Positions 46,876 to 59,719 are shown, numbered from the stretch's first letter. The stretch is 64,000 bases of DNA from Limnoperna fortunei (GCA_944474755.1 OX104119.1:85874896-85938895), one strand, 5' to 3'. A program made the numbers and translations. Notes: generated by a model not told the origin, from the sequence alone.

Positions 46876-47835
46876 CTGTTCAGGATGGCTTTATGTACAG
46901 CAGCTTTTTGCCACAAACACATGAACCTGAATGTTAACATTACAAAGAAGCTTTCCCGGAGCAGACATTGGAAGTGATCACTACTAAGTGATGATGGCCA
47001 TTCGTCTTCACCTGAAGAATGCATCACGCAGTGCTATACAAGAATCACGTAAGACTGAGAAACCGAGCCGAAGATATCGGAAGCATTTCAGTCAATTTGC
47101 ATCATCGCCCCTTTTTGGAGATGATGACACAGACATATGCGCACTTACACATTTTTTACAAAGTTGATGAATAAAGCGTATTCAAGAGCTTGCAGAGTTC
47201 TCGTTATGATCCATGTATCATGAAAGCTAGAAACGTTCAAGTTAAGTAATAAACTTAGGTTTATGGATTGTTTTGACAGTTTTACTTTTGTTTGGTACTT
47301 TGTTTTTAACTTCATTGAAGGAAGTTTAATCATATTCAACATTTGTATTATTATATTCAGGCAGATATTGGGAAAAATCCACACAATTCATTCCCGCAGT
47401 ATCAAAGCCAAATAATGTGATGACGGAACATTATTTTAGTAGAGTTATTGTTCTTTGAATATAAAGCGTTATTCAAATATTTGATAACAAACTCTAAGGC
47501 CAATTTTAACGCGACAAGGCCAGAATTTACGAGCCTTTTGTATTTATAAGTGTATCACGTGGTTGCAGTATTGCAGACAGTAAATACCACTTGTAACAAG
47601 GAAGCACTTGTTCTTTTACAATATATATTCACAAGGTTCAATCCATATATAGCCCCGCATTCATTCATTTTGGTTCATAAGACGAACTTGACGTAAGATA
47701 TGACAAAAAGATATTTAAATTTGTACACAACACATGCAATTAACAATGATAACCTATTACACATAACATATGATTTTTTAGTTATAAAAACAACTTATTT
47801 AAACTTATTTAAGTTGTTGTTATAACTACTAACCA

Positions 47836-48236
47836 TTTTGGGACGGTTCCCAGTGCTCAACCCACAGAGCAGCCCATCGCGTCCCCGGGTGGCGCATAGG
47901 AGAGACCCGTTGCAGGGTTGTCAGGTCATAATACGGAACGCCTGGCCGCGGACCATAGTGGGTAACGTGTTTTGAGAGTGTCACCCTACTTGCACGATAA
48001 AGATCCCTTATGAAGATTTCAAAAAAGAGTAGGCTCATTCTAGCCGCTACAAAAGACTAAATTCTCCGACCCTACCCAATACTCCGTACTTTTCCATTGG
48101 CAGTCAAAATTTTGTTCCCTGTGTCCCATCCCACCACTTTTTTAATTGGTGTATAGTTTGTTAACTTATTCCCACCCTCAATAGCGCTGAAATACTGCTC
48201 GCTGGACGTAAAGCAGACATCCAATCAATCAATCAA
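47836..48236 (+). repeat. S1 SINE copy, head missing
   Basis: It closely matches 719-1108: 'ggttcccagtgctcaaccca', 'agagacccgttgcagggttg', 'aaaaaagagtaggctcattc', 'ctacccaatactccgtactt' and 'tagcgctgaaatactgctcg', ending 'catccaatcaatcaatca'. It starts at the same internal point as the 719 copy. Confidence 0.75.
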
Positions 48237-48239
48237 TAC

Positions 48240-50500
48240 AATTTTTTATGTGGGTGTCATTTTATGTCCCATTAGATACCCTATTGTTTGCAATGCTAGA
48301 AATAAGCGTTAAACCACAAGCGAATGGTAAAGAAAAGGACACGTTTAATTCAATAGTAACAAGTCTCAATTCTATATAATATCAAAATGACTTTTGTTGA
48401 ATTCTACTTACATTGAGGAAAATACCCCATATGTTGTTGTGGAGGTAATATTACTAATTAGTTCGTGACCTGATGAAAATTAGGACATCAGGAAAGAACA
48501 ACAAATGCAACAGTTTATTTTACAATGGCTTCAGCGGAAGAAGACAGTCGGGAAAATACATTATCACATTGTTTTTAGTTAAGGCTTAAGATACCGAAAA
48601 CACTTCAAGTTTTGTTTAACACAAGGACGTAACATGTACTTAACAAAAAATCAAATTGCAAATACTTAGTTCAACCGGGAAATCTATAGACTAAGTAATA
48701 GTAACATAATTATGGACCTTAAATGTTACCACGTAGCGTGATCAGTTGTTTTTGGAGTAAAAATTCACTGAGGTTGAGGGATATAATAGTTAAAACAACC
48801 TTCAATATTATTGTTTGAGCCTTCAACCAGCGTTGGTTTGATGTTGCAATAAGATTTTATTTCATACTAAGTAAAAAATGCGAAAATCGATGTAATAGTC
48901 ATATGTAACGTGCGAACTATCTAATCTTTGTTACCCGTCAATCACACTGAGATTAAAAATAAAAAGAATAATGTAGTTCAACATTGCCAAATTTTAATTC
49001 GGGAAAAATACATATATTTCTAAAGAACTTTCCTGCAACGTTTCCTGCAACGAATATGTTATACAGAGGGCCAATCGATAAAAATTCGGGAGAAATAACA
49101 AAATAAATATATTAGAGTTACCTTTGTAGAATACAGATTTAAAAAAAAATATTCATTTGTTTCTTAGGCTATCCCAAAGTCAGGTGTCTTGGTTTCGTCA
49201 TGAGTATAGCTGAATACTCGAGGTGCGTAAATAGATAACAATATTAACATGTATTATAAATTTAAAATCGCGTTGATCAGGGCGAGACTGAATTTTAACT
49301 ACCACGTCATAATGTATGAGCTTATTGTATCTATAAGTGTATTAAGTGGTTGGCAGTAATGTAGATACTAAGTCACTTTCAATTAAAGTCTTACACATTT
49401 CAAATTAATACGGTTTAATGTATTTGTCTTTTTATTGTCAATAATTGACCGATAAACTACAAATAATGGATAATACTAAAGAGATTTGTATCGCCATGTT
49501 AAATATTCATTTGATATTCCGTTGACATTCTTGATACGTTGCTTTCTGTTTGTAATTTAATAAATATTTGACTATCACAAGTCAATTTCAGACTATTCGG
49601 ATTCCGAGGTAAATTGCTGATTTTAAGAACTTATGCAAGCCTTTTGTATTAACTGTAATGGGTTTTTCCTTTCGTTTTGAGTCTATTATAGATTAAAAAT
49701 AATTTTTTGCTAGAATCAATTAACTCTTTTTACTCTTCAAGGATAAAGATGAGATATTGATAAATGGGTACGTTTAGATACTTCTTTTAATTGCAAACAT
49801 TTAACATCATGATCATAACAATGTTAAACCCTGTAATATAAATAATGACATGTAACGTTAGGTAAAAATATATAGTCGAAAATTTAACTAACTTAGAGTT
49901 AACTTTCTTTAAATCTTTCACTTTCTTGAAGTTTAAATCCAATTAACGATATTTATGCAATGAAGTTAGAAACAAATATATAGACGGAAATTGAACCAAC
50001 GTGGAGTTACCCTTCTTTAAATACTATTGCGTAATAAAAATGTAATCACAACTTCTACTGAATCCAAGATTGCAACGTTGGTTGTCAATATTGTTCGTTC
50101 TTCGTAAATACAAAATAAAAATAAAATAAAAATCGCGTGTATACGAGGTGTTGTCTATGCTTTTGTATAAATCTTATTTGTTAACATAAGTATAGTTAAG
50201 TAAGCCAATTGCGCATATATGATATTTAACGTTGTGCGGAAGTTGTTCTGACATATTTATTTTATTATACACAGCTTTATTTTCGATAGTGTTTGCTACG
50301 AAAAGGATTAATTGAACGTCTGTTCTCATCCGTTCTTATTTTTCTTCCTTTAGTCCCGACTTGCTTATGTCAATTCTCGATTGCTAGCGTGTCACAGGTG
50401 GTGGATGAGTGAAAACCCACCATTTAAGTGTTGAAGAGTCATAACAGCTGAACATTATGCGTATTGCGTTTGAGTGTGTGCACAATGTTGTTTTGCAAAA
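48240..50500. other. Spacer sequence without recognised genes
   Basis: AT-rich. It contains one of the weaker signature copies (near 49320-49390) of the segment repeat and two similar lines at 49870-49910 and 49970-50020 ('aatttaac.aac.t.gagtta' then 'cttctttaaat'). Confidence 0.4.
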
Positions 50501-50504
50501 TATA

Positions 50505-50675
50505 AATTTCGAAAAAAATAGAAAACTCATTGTAGCCGCTATAAAAGGCTTAATTCTTAAAACGTTTTCTGAGGCCATCCGTTTTCCGCTTTGCTTTAAT
50601 TTTTGCTAACGAGTTCTCGTCATTAATAAAGATGTAATATTGCTCTCCTGAATAGCAGACATTCAAACAATCACT
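50505..50675 (+). repeat. Decayed S1 SINE 3' half
   Basis: 'aatttcgaaaaaaatagaaa' then 'actcattgtagccgctataa' and 'aaggcttaattct' matches the S1 block 'aaatttcgaaaaagagtagg' then 'ctcattgtagcagctacaaa'. It is followed by a weak 'taatattgctctcctg' and 'gcagacattcaaacaatca' end. Confidence 0.55.
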
Positions 50676-51149
50676 CCCACCGGTTGACTCGTTTAAATTC
50701 CCCTATTATTTTTGTTTGGTTATTTTTCGATGTCTCTAAACTATTTCTCCTTGAACGTTAACAGATAAAAAAAAATTAGTAAATATTTCTAAGCAAAACA
50801 TATCCCATATCTAAATGACCGCTATTATATTAAATCATGCGACAATATTTACCAGCCTATTTTTTTATAAGAGCGGTAATGCAGACATTAAATAACACCC
50901 AAATGTAACAAGGAAATTTATAAGGATGCAATTGTACTGTTACACATGTCCCTTTAACATGGCTTGGTCTGAGTATTAATACTTCAGACGTTATTGCACC
51001 AGGAACCATTACCCAACCTCTAATATATTTTGAATACAGTGTACAGTGCACGTGCTACGATGATTTTTTGATACGCCTATTTGTGACTAGTGGTATATGA
51101 TACTCATCTATTTTAGTCAACTCACAGTCTACAGTAATTGAAGCGGGAG

Positions 51150-51460
51150 GTTTGGCATGCCATAAAACCTGGTTTAACCCACCATAGAAGAAATGTCTGT
51201 ACCAAGTCAGGACTATTGCAGTAGTTGCTGTATTTTTGGTTGTTGGTTCTGGAGTTTACCGGTTTCTCGGACTTTGATTTGTGGATTGCCTTTTTTACAG
51301 TTTTATCGGTGTTCGGTATTTTGTTATTACTTTCATTTGTTAATGAGTTATAATATAGTGGAATTGGTTTATTATCAAAATGAAGATTTTCAATATTCCA
51401 AGTGAAAAGAGTTTTCCTTATGTTCCAGTTTAGTAAGGCTTTTCCAAACATAGTGCCTTA
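51150..51460 (+). repeat. Old dispersed repeat ('aacctggtttaacccacc' type)
   Basis: 'gccataaaacctggtttaac' then 'ccacc', followed by 'atgtctgtaccaagtcagga' and 'cggtgttcggtattttg'. I recall this order ('...TGTCTGTACCAAGTCAGGA...') from repeats frequent in mussel DNA. The 109-codon minus-strand frame over it is therefore probably not a gene. Confidence 0.5.
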
Positions 51461-51794
51461 CTGATATTTAACTGTTAATCAACTAGTTTCCCCGACATAT
51501 ACATTTCGTGTCGCGAAAAAATCGTCATGACATTTATAAAACGGATAGGTAAGATTCACCTTAGCACAGTGATCACCTTTTATTTGTTGTCTCTCATAAC
51601 ACTGAACGCATTGTGTGCAAATAAACTTTGAAAAAGTAAAAAGATGATGCAATTAAGGTTGTTGCAAACTTAGTCATTGTTCAAATTTACTGCTCTGTCG
51701 GATTTGGTATAACGCTTTTGAATTTTACTCCTTTACATGCTATGCTTATTTTGACATAACATTGTTCAATAGGATATATGGACTTCAGTAATCG

Positions 51795-51990
51795 AATGGT
51801 TTTATTAGTCATCTGATATTGATCACGTTTTCATCCATCTCTGAAGTTTAGAGTTCGAGCCTTAATATGGGTTGGGTGTGTACTATTCAACATTAATAGA
51901 CAAGGATTGCTTGTTTTCTGCCACGGCAATGGTTTTCAAAGGGTACTAGAGCTTCTACTCCAATTAAAACTAGACGCCATATGAAATCGC
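51795..51990 (+). repeat. Decayed tRNA-type SINE (family S2)
   Basis: It keeps 'tgatattgatcacgtttt', the B-box-like 'agagttcgagccttaatatg', 'gacaaggattgcttgttttc' and 'aattaaaactagacgccat' then 'atgaaatcgctgaaaatgac'. All are in the order of the S2 copies, but divergent. Confidence 0.65.
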
Positions 51991-52487
51991 TGAAAATGAC
52001 ATTTTTATTATTAAAACAACCACAAACAGTTAATACATATATCGTAAAGCCTCAAACGAGTTTGTGTATATATCAATTAACATTGTGTTTTAGTTTATAT
52101 TTGATTAATTGCACATAACGTTAAAATATATATAAATGACAATTATAATGACTATATTAAAGTAAAATAGTATGTTAGAGTTAGCTTTAATTTATTACTA
52201 CGACTGTGGTAACAGAAAGGTACACAAACGTTTGGAGTTTGTAAATAATTTTTTTCTTTAGGAATTAGCTGTAATGTTTTGCGCTAAACCTTAATGATAT
52301 TAAAAAATTAATAATAGATGTCGAAAATCACATTGACCACAGCATAATTTAATGTTCATCCTACGTAAGTATTTACATGACTGTTGTGTGTATACGTGCA
52401 TCGAGCCTGTTGTATTTATACGTGCATCAAGTGGTTGGTAGTAATGCCGACAGTAAATACCACTCGTAAACAAGGAAGCACTTGTAC

Positions 52488-53795
52488 GGATTATCTATAA
52501 ATATGTTTATAACCACATGCAGAAAAATAATCTAATATATAAATATCAGTCTGGCTTTCTCCCTAACTGTTCCACTGTCCATCAGTTGTTAGAAATATAT
52601 AATTGTATTTTAAGTTCACTCGAGAAGAAAGAAATAAACTGTTTTGTATTCTGTGACTTTTCCAAAGCATTCGACAAAGTTTGGTATAAAGGATTATTAT
52701 ATAAATTAAAATCATATGGTGTTAAAGAACATTTATTAGAATGGTTTAAAAGCTATTTAAATAATAGGCAACAGATAGTAGTTATAAAGCAATCGTCGTC
52801 GGAGCTTTGCAAGGTATATGCTGGTGTTCCTCAAGGATCGGTACTAGGATAATTTTTATTTATTATATATATTAATGATATAGTTGAAAATCGTGTTTCT
52901 CTTTGCAGACTTTTTGCTGACGACACGTCGTTCAGCTATGCTAGCCGTGATGTTTCACGATTTGAGAGAGATGAACGAATGTCGTTTAACCATGACAGAA
53001 CAGAAATTATGTTATTCTCAAATATATTACCACAAGATTTATGATTTACACTGAATGACACAGATAATCCAGTTACTGCTTTTCAAAAACATCTAGAAGT
53101 CACTTGTTGCAGTGATGCTAAGTGGAACATACATGTAGAAAATATAATATGTAGTGTTTCTAGGCACCTCAGGAAACTTAAATATAAATTAAAAAGAAAA
53201 AATCTAGAATAACTATATTTTCTTCATTTTTAAACTATGATCTGTACAGAGTAAATATTATTTCTGATCCATCCTGTCATTGTGGATGTAACCGTGAAGA
53301 TTCGTATCATTATTTCTTTGCATGTTCTAAATATACTAATATTAGAGACATATTATTTGATAACCTTGCCTGGCTACCAAATTACTGTGCAGTAAATCTA
53401 TAACTTTTAACATCTGGCAACCCGTTATTGTCCACCGAACAGAACGAACAAGTTTTTAAACATGTATATGAATATATCAAAGGGTCAGAAAGATTCCATA
53501 TTGTTTAATGCATCGAACACAGGGATTTTGAATGGCACATATCATCACATCATCCTTATTCTTTATTTTTTCTAATATCTGTAATATTTTTTCTTTCCGT
53601 ATACCTTCTCTCTTTCTCCTTGTACATATTTTATTTTACACAATATGATATACTATAAATTGTATTGAATTGTATGCATGCTCCACGAACGTTCTTATTG
53701 TAATTTATAGTATATTTGGAGAAGACTTCATAAGTTTGTTTAACTTGTGTCTTATCCTATTTGCATATTTGAGCAAATAAAATATGTTTAAACTA
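52488..53795 (+). mobile_element. 5'-truncated LINE with 12-bp target-site duplication
   Basis: The insert is bounded by 'aagcacttgtac' at 52476-52487 and 53796-53807. A related site without the insert is visible near 47600 ('ggaagcacttgttcttttac'). Coding remnants on the plus strand are Y-Q-S-G-F-L-P-N-C-S-T-V-H-Q-L-L, F-C-D-F-S-K-A-F-D-K-V-W, A-G-V-P-Q-G-S-V-L-G (then a stop), Y-I-N-D-I, L-F-A-D-D-T-S-F, and near 53270 a C-H-C-G-C-N-R-E-D-S-Y-H-Y-F-F-A-C block. These are RT motifs (D-F-S-K-A-F-D, G-V-P-Q-G, F-A-D-D) and the Cys/His C-terminus of Jockey/CR1-like LINEs. Stops and frameshifts after the G-V-P-Q-G motif make it dead. The end 'gagcaaataaaatatgttta' carries an AATAAA. Confidence 0.88.
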
Positions 53796-53809
53796 AAGCA
53801 CTTGTACTT

Positions 53810-55250
53810 TTACAAATGTCTAATTTATATGGCTCAATACATATATCAAAATGTTTAAAAAATTTGATGACGCAGTTTTCAATTGCGCTTAAAAGTTTTA
53901 AGGAGGCTCAACACGCCATAAATAAAACAAACAACTTTTTACTTAATAGATTTATTAAGAAAGTAAATGTACATGTTAAACCAACAAAACTAATTGACAT
54001 ACACGAATGCACATATTGATTTCAATTATAAAATTAATTAAAATAACAATGTAAGCAGCTTCCGCTTTAGACACAGTACTGAGAAAGGATTTTTATCATG
54101 TTGATACTTAAGATAAGTTCTGTTTCCTAATCTGATAAAAAAGTTAACGTAAGTTCAATACTTTGCGATGAATTCTGTTAGACTTCGTATCCATAATAAT
54201 TTAAATTTTTTGATATTAACAATATTTTTAGATCAAATGATAGACGTGACAAAAGTTAGCTAACCACAATAATTTGCACATATATTGGAACCTGTGATAG
54301 TGTTTTATATATAGTGCTATGGTAATTGACACCAATATAAATATCATTAAATAAAATTAATAATAACCTGACTGAAAATAATATTGTCGTTAAAAACATA
54401 GCTCTTGCTATATAATAATAATAACAACAACAATAATAATAATCACAATAACAATAATAAAATAATAAATTATTATTATTATTATTGAGTAATATTATTT
54501 TTGCCTTGACCAGAGAACTTGAAATCAAATCGCATACAACATATAAACGATCTTTAACTGACACCTTATTGATGCAATTAAAAGGCTTATTACACTTTTT
54601 AAATCTACTATTGAAACCTAAGAGATCCAATTAAAAAATATGTTACAGACAAACTCATTTTTGAAACCTATGAGACTTAATTGAAAAAAATATTACGCAT
54701 ATAAAATCACTCAAAAGTCCTTTCATAATATAAGTAAAAACTATTCCATATACACAATTACTATATAACCTTAAAGATGTATTTGAAAAAAAACATATTA
54801 CACATCCCAGGACAACTAATAGATGCAACAAAAACCATAGTTTACATATAAATTGAACTGTGGGTATTACTTAATAAATATTGGGACGCCAACTTAAGGT
54901 TCTAAGCAGGTTTATTCATTTTGTGTACGAAATTGTGAGAATTGAAGCATACCAGTTTGTACTAGAGACAGATCTTTTGGACTAGAACTATTATATATTA
55001 AATATAATTGTTTACTATTTATGTAATGCAATAACATTTACAGGTTGAAATATAGACTGGCAACGTTTTTGAAATTATATTCTTGAATTATAAAACACTT
55101 TTTGAGTATAATAAACTAAAAACCATAAACTTGTCTAAATTGTCGTAAAAACATTTAAAGTAAAATTTAATTGGAAAATTTAATTGGATTATCGTTGGAA
55201 AAAAGAAGGAGTTAGTAGTTGACCAAGTAAGACGACCAAATTTTTGAAAC
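53810..55250. other. Distal spacer, no recognised gene
   Basis: The continuation of the segment repeat runs to about 53900, then AT-rich sequence with an (AAT/AAC)n microsatellite at 54415-54486. A short imperfect direct repeat follows ('ttgaaacctaagagatccaa' at 54610 and 'ttgaaacctatgagacttaa' at 54662). The 124-codon minus-strand frame at 54256-54630 crosses the microsatellite and has no recognised motif. Confidence 0.45.
54415..54486 (+). repeat. (AAT/AAC)n then (ATT)n microsatellite
   Basis: Runs of 'ataataataacaacaacaat' followed by 'aattattattattattatt'. The two halves are partly self-complementary. Confidence 0.9.
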
Positions 55251-55257
55251 GAAAGCT

Positions 55258-56240
55258 ATCCAGAAGACAAACTAGTCACGTGGCAAAAGTATCAAGAGAA
55301 AACACTGTCCAGTGGACAAACTTATCAAGTGCAAAATTAGCAAGAGGAAAAATATGTGCAATGGAAAAACTTGTCCTATGGCTGAATTATCCAGCGACAA
55401 AACTGTGCAGTGGACAAACTTTTCTTGTGGCAAAATTACCAAGAGTTAAAATATGTCACGCGGAAAAACTTGTCATTAGGCAAAATTATCAAGAGAAAAA
55501 AACTGTCCAGTGGACAAACTTGTAACGTGGCAAATTTATCAAGAGACGCACTGTCCAGTGAACAACCTTGTCTTCTGATAAAATTATTAACAAAAGGAAA
55601 CTGTCCAGTGGATAAACTTGTCATGTGGTAAAGTTATAAAAGGAAAAAAAACTGTTCAGTGGAAATCTTGTCCTGAGGTAAAATTATCAAGGGAAAAATA
55701 TGTTCACGGGATAAACTTGTTATGTAGTAAATTTTTCAAGTGGAAAACACTTTCCAGTGAACAAACTTGTCACGTGGCAAATTTATCAAGAGAAAAACTG
55801 TCCGGTGAACGCCTTGTCATATGATAAAATTATCAAGAAGAGGAAACTGTCCAGTGGAAAAACTTGTCATGTGGTAAAATTATAAAGAGGAAAAAGCTGT
55901 CCAGTGGACAATCTTGCCGTGTGGTAAAATTATCAATAGAAAAAAATGTTCAGGGTAAAAACTTGTCATGTAGTAAAATTATCAAGAGGAAAACACTGTC
56001 CAGTGGACAAACTTGTCACGTGACAAATTTTGTCAAGAAAAAACTGTCCACTGGACAAACTTGTCATCTGATAAAATTATCAAGAAAAGGAAACTGACGA
56101 GCGGACAATCTTGTCGTTTAGTGAAATTATCAAGAGAAAAATGTTCAGAGAGCAAACTTGTCATGTTGTAAAATTATCAAGAGGAAAACACTGTCCAGTG
56201 GACAAACTTGTTATGTGGTAAAAGCATCAAGATAAAAACT
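55258..56240 (-). repeat. 50-bp satellite array, arm B
   Basis: Reverse complement of the 42021-43020 array: units 'actgtccagtggacaaactt' then 'gtcatgtggtaaaattatca' and 'agaggaaaaa'. The open frames at 55244-55525, 55410-55631, 55618-55824 and 55864-56097 are translations of it. Confidence 0.95.
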
Positions 56241-57124
56241 TCCTTACAAACATTATCAAAGAACTTGGGTATCCAGAAGGAAATTTTGTTAAGTGACAAA
56301 ATGGTAAAAAGAAAAAGTTCAAGAGACAGAAATGTCAAATGAACATAATGTACATGAACATAAATTGTCAAAACTGGGAATGGACAGATATATATCGTGG
56401 AAAATTTTTCAGCAGAATAACTCGTTAACTAAGATTGTAAACATCTATGTCCTTATCTCTTCTTCTAAGTTAACTTTAAGCAGCCAAAATCTCTGTATTT
56501 AGGGTTAACTAGACTGATGTCCTAGGAGTGCACCCAAGTGTAACTATGGTAACTGTTATTGATTTTTTAAAGTAATTAATTAATTCTTAATAAATCCATT
56601 AAATCCATGCAGTAAGCAATCATTTTCAAATCGCGTATATTTTCATGCAAAATCATTATTGATAACATAAAAGAAACGAGGCCTTTGATTACTTTTGGTT
56701 CAGAGCCAAAAATAATTCTAATTCAAACTAGTTGTGTTCGATTTGAAAAAAAATCAGAAAGACAAACAGTGCGTGCGTGGATCTGTCTTTCATTTATATT
56801 ACCAAAAAAAATAAACAATTTGACAATTAAGCTTATGCACAATTAATAAATGTACGAATAAAAAAAAATTTATAAGTAAGGTTTTGGATACTATAGAAAA
56901 TCAACATTCTCGAAAATATCGTTTTTATGCAAATTTTGTATTGTAAGCAAGTGTGCAAAGTGGTTCAAATGTAACAGCACATTTGGGTTTACCATCCATC
57001 AGATAGAATTAAAATGCGGACATTTGCAACGATGTAAGTATAAATATAAATGTTAAATGATAAATTATTTACCAGAATGTAGTATACCAAGTATTGAATC
57101 ATTTGTTTAACAAGACAAAGTCGA

Positions 57125-57850
57125 TCTAGCGATCACTGATACCCCCGCTTTTGAAAAAATTTCTAACGTTTTTCGCGGACTACGACCTAGAAATTTACGG
57201 ATTTCTCCCAAAATCGATATAACAATATCCCAAAGTTTCATTCAAAACAGATGCACACTTTTTGAGACATTGTTCGGAAACAACTGTTTTTGTAAACATT
57301 TCTAACGTTTTTCGTGGACTGCGACCTTGAAATTTGACGGATTTCCCCTAAAATCAATAGGCTTCTTACCAACCTGATATATAACAATATCCCAAAGTTT
57401 CATTCAAATCTGATGTAAACCTTTTGAGTTATTGTCCGGAAACAACTTTTTTGTACAAATTTCTTACGTTTTTCGTGGACTGCGACCTTGAAATTCGACG
57501 GATTTCCCCCAAAATCGATACGCTTCTTACCAACCTGATATATTACAATATCCTCAAGTTTCATTAAAATCGGATGCAAACATTTTGAGATATTGTTCGG
57601 AAACAACATTTTTGTTAAAATTTCTAGCGTTTTTCATGGAAAGCGACATTGAAATATGATGGATTCCCCCCAAAATTGATAGGCTTCTTACCAACCTGAT
57701 TTATAACAATATCCCAAAGTTTCATTCAAATCGAATGTAAACTTTTTGAATTATCATCCGGAAACCAAATGTGATGGAAGAGACGGACGGACGGACAGAC
57801 GGACGCACGGAAGGACGGACGGACATGAGGACCACTATATACCCCATTAC
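57125..57850 (-). repeat. 162-bp tandem array plus (GGAC)n run, arm B
   Basis: Mirror of 40340-41110: blocks with 'ggaaacaac', 'cgtttttcgtggactgcgac', 'cttgaaatt.gacggatttc' and 'cttaccaacctgatatata', ending in 'gacggacggacagacggacg' at about 57781-57830. Confidence 0.85.
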
Positions 57851-58132
57851 TCGGGGGTATAAAAATCTCACGAGACCTGTTTGACAAAAAATTGCTCTTG
57901 AATTAACAATTTAAAACATAAGCTATGAGTATTAATAACAAGATAAATATCATTAAATATAATAACAATAAGGAAATGAAACATATGAATCAAATTGCAA
58001 TTTACATGTAATCAGTATTCAAAAACCTATTGATTAAAAATGTTTTATTAGAACATACAATTAATAACATCGACAAAACATACACAAAAGCGCAATTGAT
58101 AAAAACGAATCCAATATTTTCTTTAGTATGTA

Positions 58133-58435
58133 TTGGTTTCAAGTCACTATGTAACCAAAAAACGATCTAACGCAAACAGTGTTTACCAATTTCTTTAAAT
58201 GAAACAATACATTCTCTAATTTTGACGTAATATTTCAACCGCTTGACTGGTGTGGAAAATATTGTTCTCGTCAAGTGAATTTCTTGTTCTCAGCAGTTGA
58301 TTGGTTTAAAATAATAACGTCATAAGAACTCATGACGCCATAAACAAAACACCTTCCATTATGGTTTCAAGTCACTATGTAACCAAAAACGATTTAACAC
58401 AAATAGCGTTTACCAATTCATTTAAATGAAACAAT
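58133..58435. repeat. Direct duplication flanking an arm-B-specific insert
   Basis: 'ggtttcaagtcactatgtaa' then 'ccaaaaaacgatctaacgca' at about 58135-58205 is repeated at about 58363-58435. Roughly 160 bp of sequence between them has no counterpart at the corresponding place in arm A (near 39960-40045). This arose after the arms separated. Confidence 0.65.
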
Positions 58436-59234
58436 AAAATCTTTGTTTTTAAACTAGTCAAAGCTTGATATATTTGACCCCCTTTTCTTGCATTGAAATA
58501 AAAATATTTACAATTATGCTGTAAAACAAATATTAATATTAAAGGTATAGAAATGTTTCCAACAAATCGGTATTTGCAGAAATATTTACATTAAAGCAAA
58601 GGTATTTTATTCAATGATAATAATTTGATTTGCTTTCATAAGGCATTAAGATCTGTTTTCTATGTAGCTAATTTTGCAGTAATTTTAGTACTTTTATTTA
58701 AATTCTTTACCATTCAGGCCGTTTTCCTAATTCATAATTGTGAAAGTAAAAAACATATATATCACCAGCAAATGTGTATCATGTGAGAAGGTTAAATTTG
58801 ATTTAAAGTAAGCTCTAATAATACACGGGCTGCAAACACCACACTGGATTTTTGTACACCAAACTCGTGATGATTACAGATCTGAAAATAGGTTTTCTTA
58901 CCAAACCAAACTAAATCGCATTTAAGACAAATTATTTTAGCAATACTGGCTGAGGTTTATTCCACGACATAGCTTTTGCAAGATTTCTTCTCAGTAATAA
59001 TGTAACTACTACAATTCTGTCTTTTTAAACTGTTGATAAAATAATCTATAGTATAGAAAATGCCAAAAACCAATCTTTAATCAAAATTGCATATAATGTT
59101 TAATCGCTTAACCATGGATATATTTCAGATCCAAAATGTTAAATTATGATTTAAACTGTTATAATGATATAAAAACACAGAATAAAACTAAAAACAAAGT
59201 AAAAACAAGATTAAACATAAAGTAAAGGCTTGAA

Positions 59235-59700
59235 ATAAAACATTGTGCCATATAAGAAAAATAGCAAAGAAAACCGACCGAACAACAAGAGTCAAAAGTC
59301 AAGGGACAGTTACACATTCCAATATAGACAAACACAACACAAAAACCAAAAACACAAAAAGCGGAAAGAGAGGAACCCAAACCCAATAAAAGCCATTGGT
59401 GCACTCAGGTGGATCGGACGAGTAAGCAGTGCCTGTCTCTAATTAAACACCCATAGAGTTACTCATTGTCATGTTTAGGGAAAAGTAAAATCCAGGAATT
59501 TGAAACACTACCTATGATTCAGCGAAAATGTCAGATCGTATTTGAGACCCTTATTTTCCAAATTAAGTCATGGTGACGACCATAGAAATTTTAGAGAGAT
59601 AACATCAACCTAGGTACAACAAACACTTTTTGAGTAGTTTAGCAATCAACAGCAGTGATCGGTCTAGAAAATCGGAATACCGACCGCAGGTTATAAACGT
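59235..59700 (-). mobile_element. LINE-like 3' end (copy 4, arm B)
   Basis: Mirror copy of 38705-39190 ('ggtctagaaaatcggaatac' then 'cgaccgcaggttataaacgt'; tail with 'aaaaccgaccgaacaacaag'). It is best explained as part of the inverted duplication and not as an independent insertion. Confidence 0.7.
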
Positions 59701-59719
59701 CTTTGTATTTTTTTAATTT

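Larger units (their letters stand above)
47440..53900 (+). repeat. Degenerate tandem-like segment duplications (about 4 copies, period roughly 1.6-1.8 kb)
   Basis: A recurring signature 'tatttataagtgtatcacgt' then 'ggttg.agtaatgcagacag' and 'taaataccact.gtaacaag' plus 'gaagcacttgt' appears near 47540-47620, 49320-49390 (weaker), 50860-50950 (weaker) and 52400-52487 with 53796 onward. Words such as 'ttagagttaacttt' recur between them. The copies are divergent, so the array is old. It was read by eye; the extent of each unit is approximate. Confidence 0.5.

Noticed and set aside
51122..51451. 109-codon minus-strand frame
   Set aside because: It overlaps a dispersed repeat resembling one common in mussel DNA and has no recognised motif.
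54256..54630. 124-codon minus-strand frame with poly-N and poly-Y tracts
   Set aside because: The tracts come from the (AAT)n microsatellite; no domain was seen on either side.
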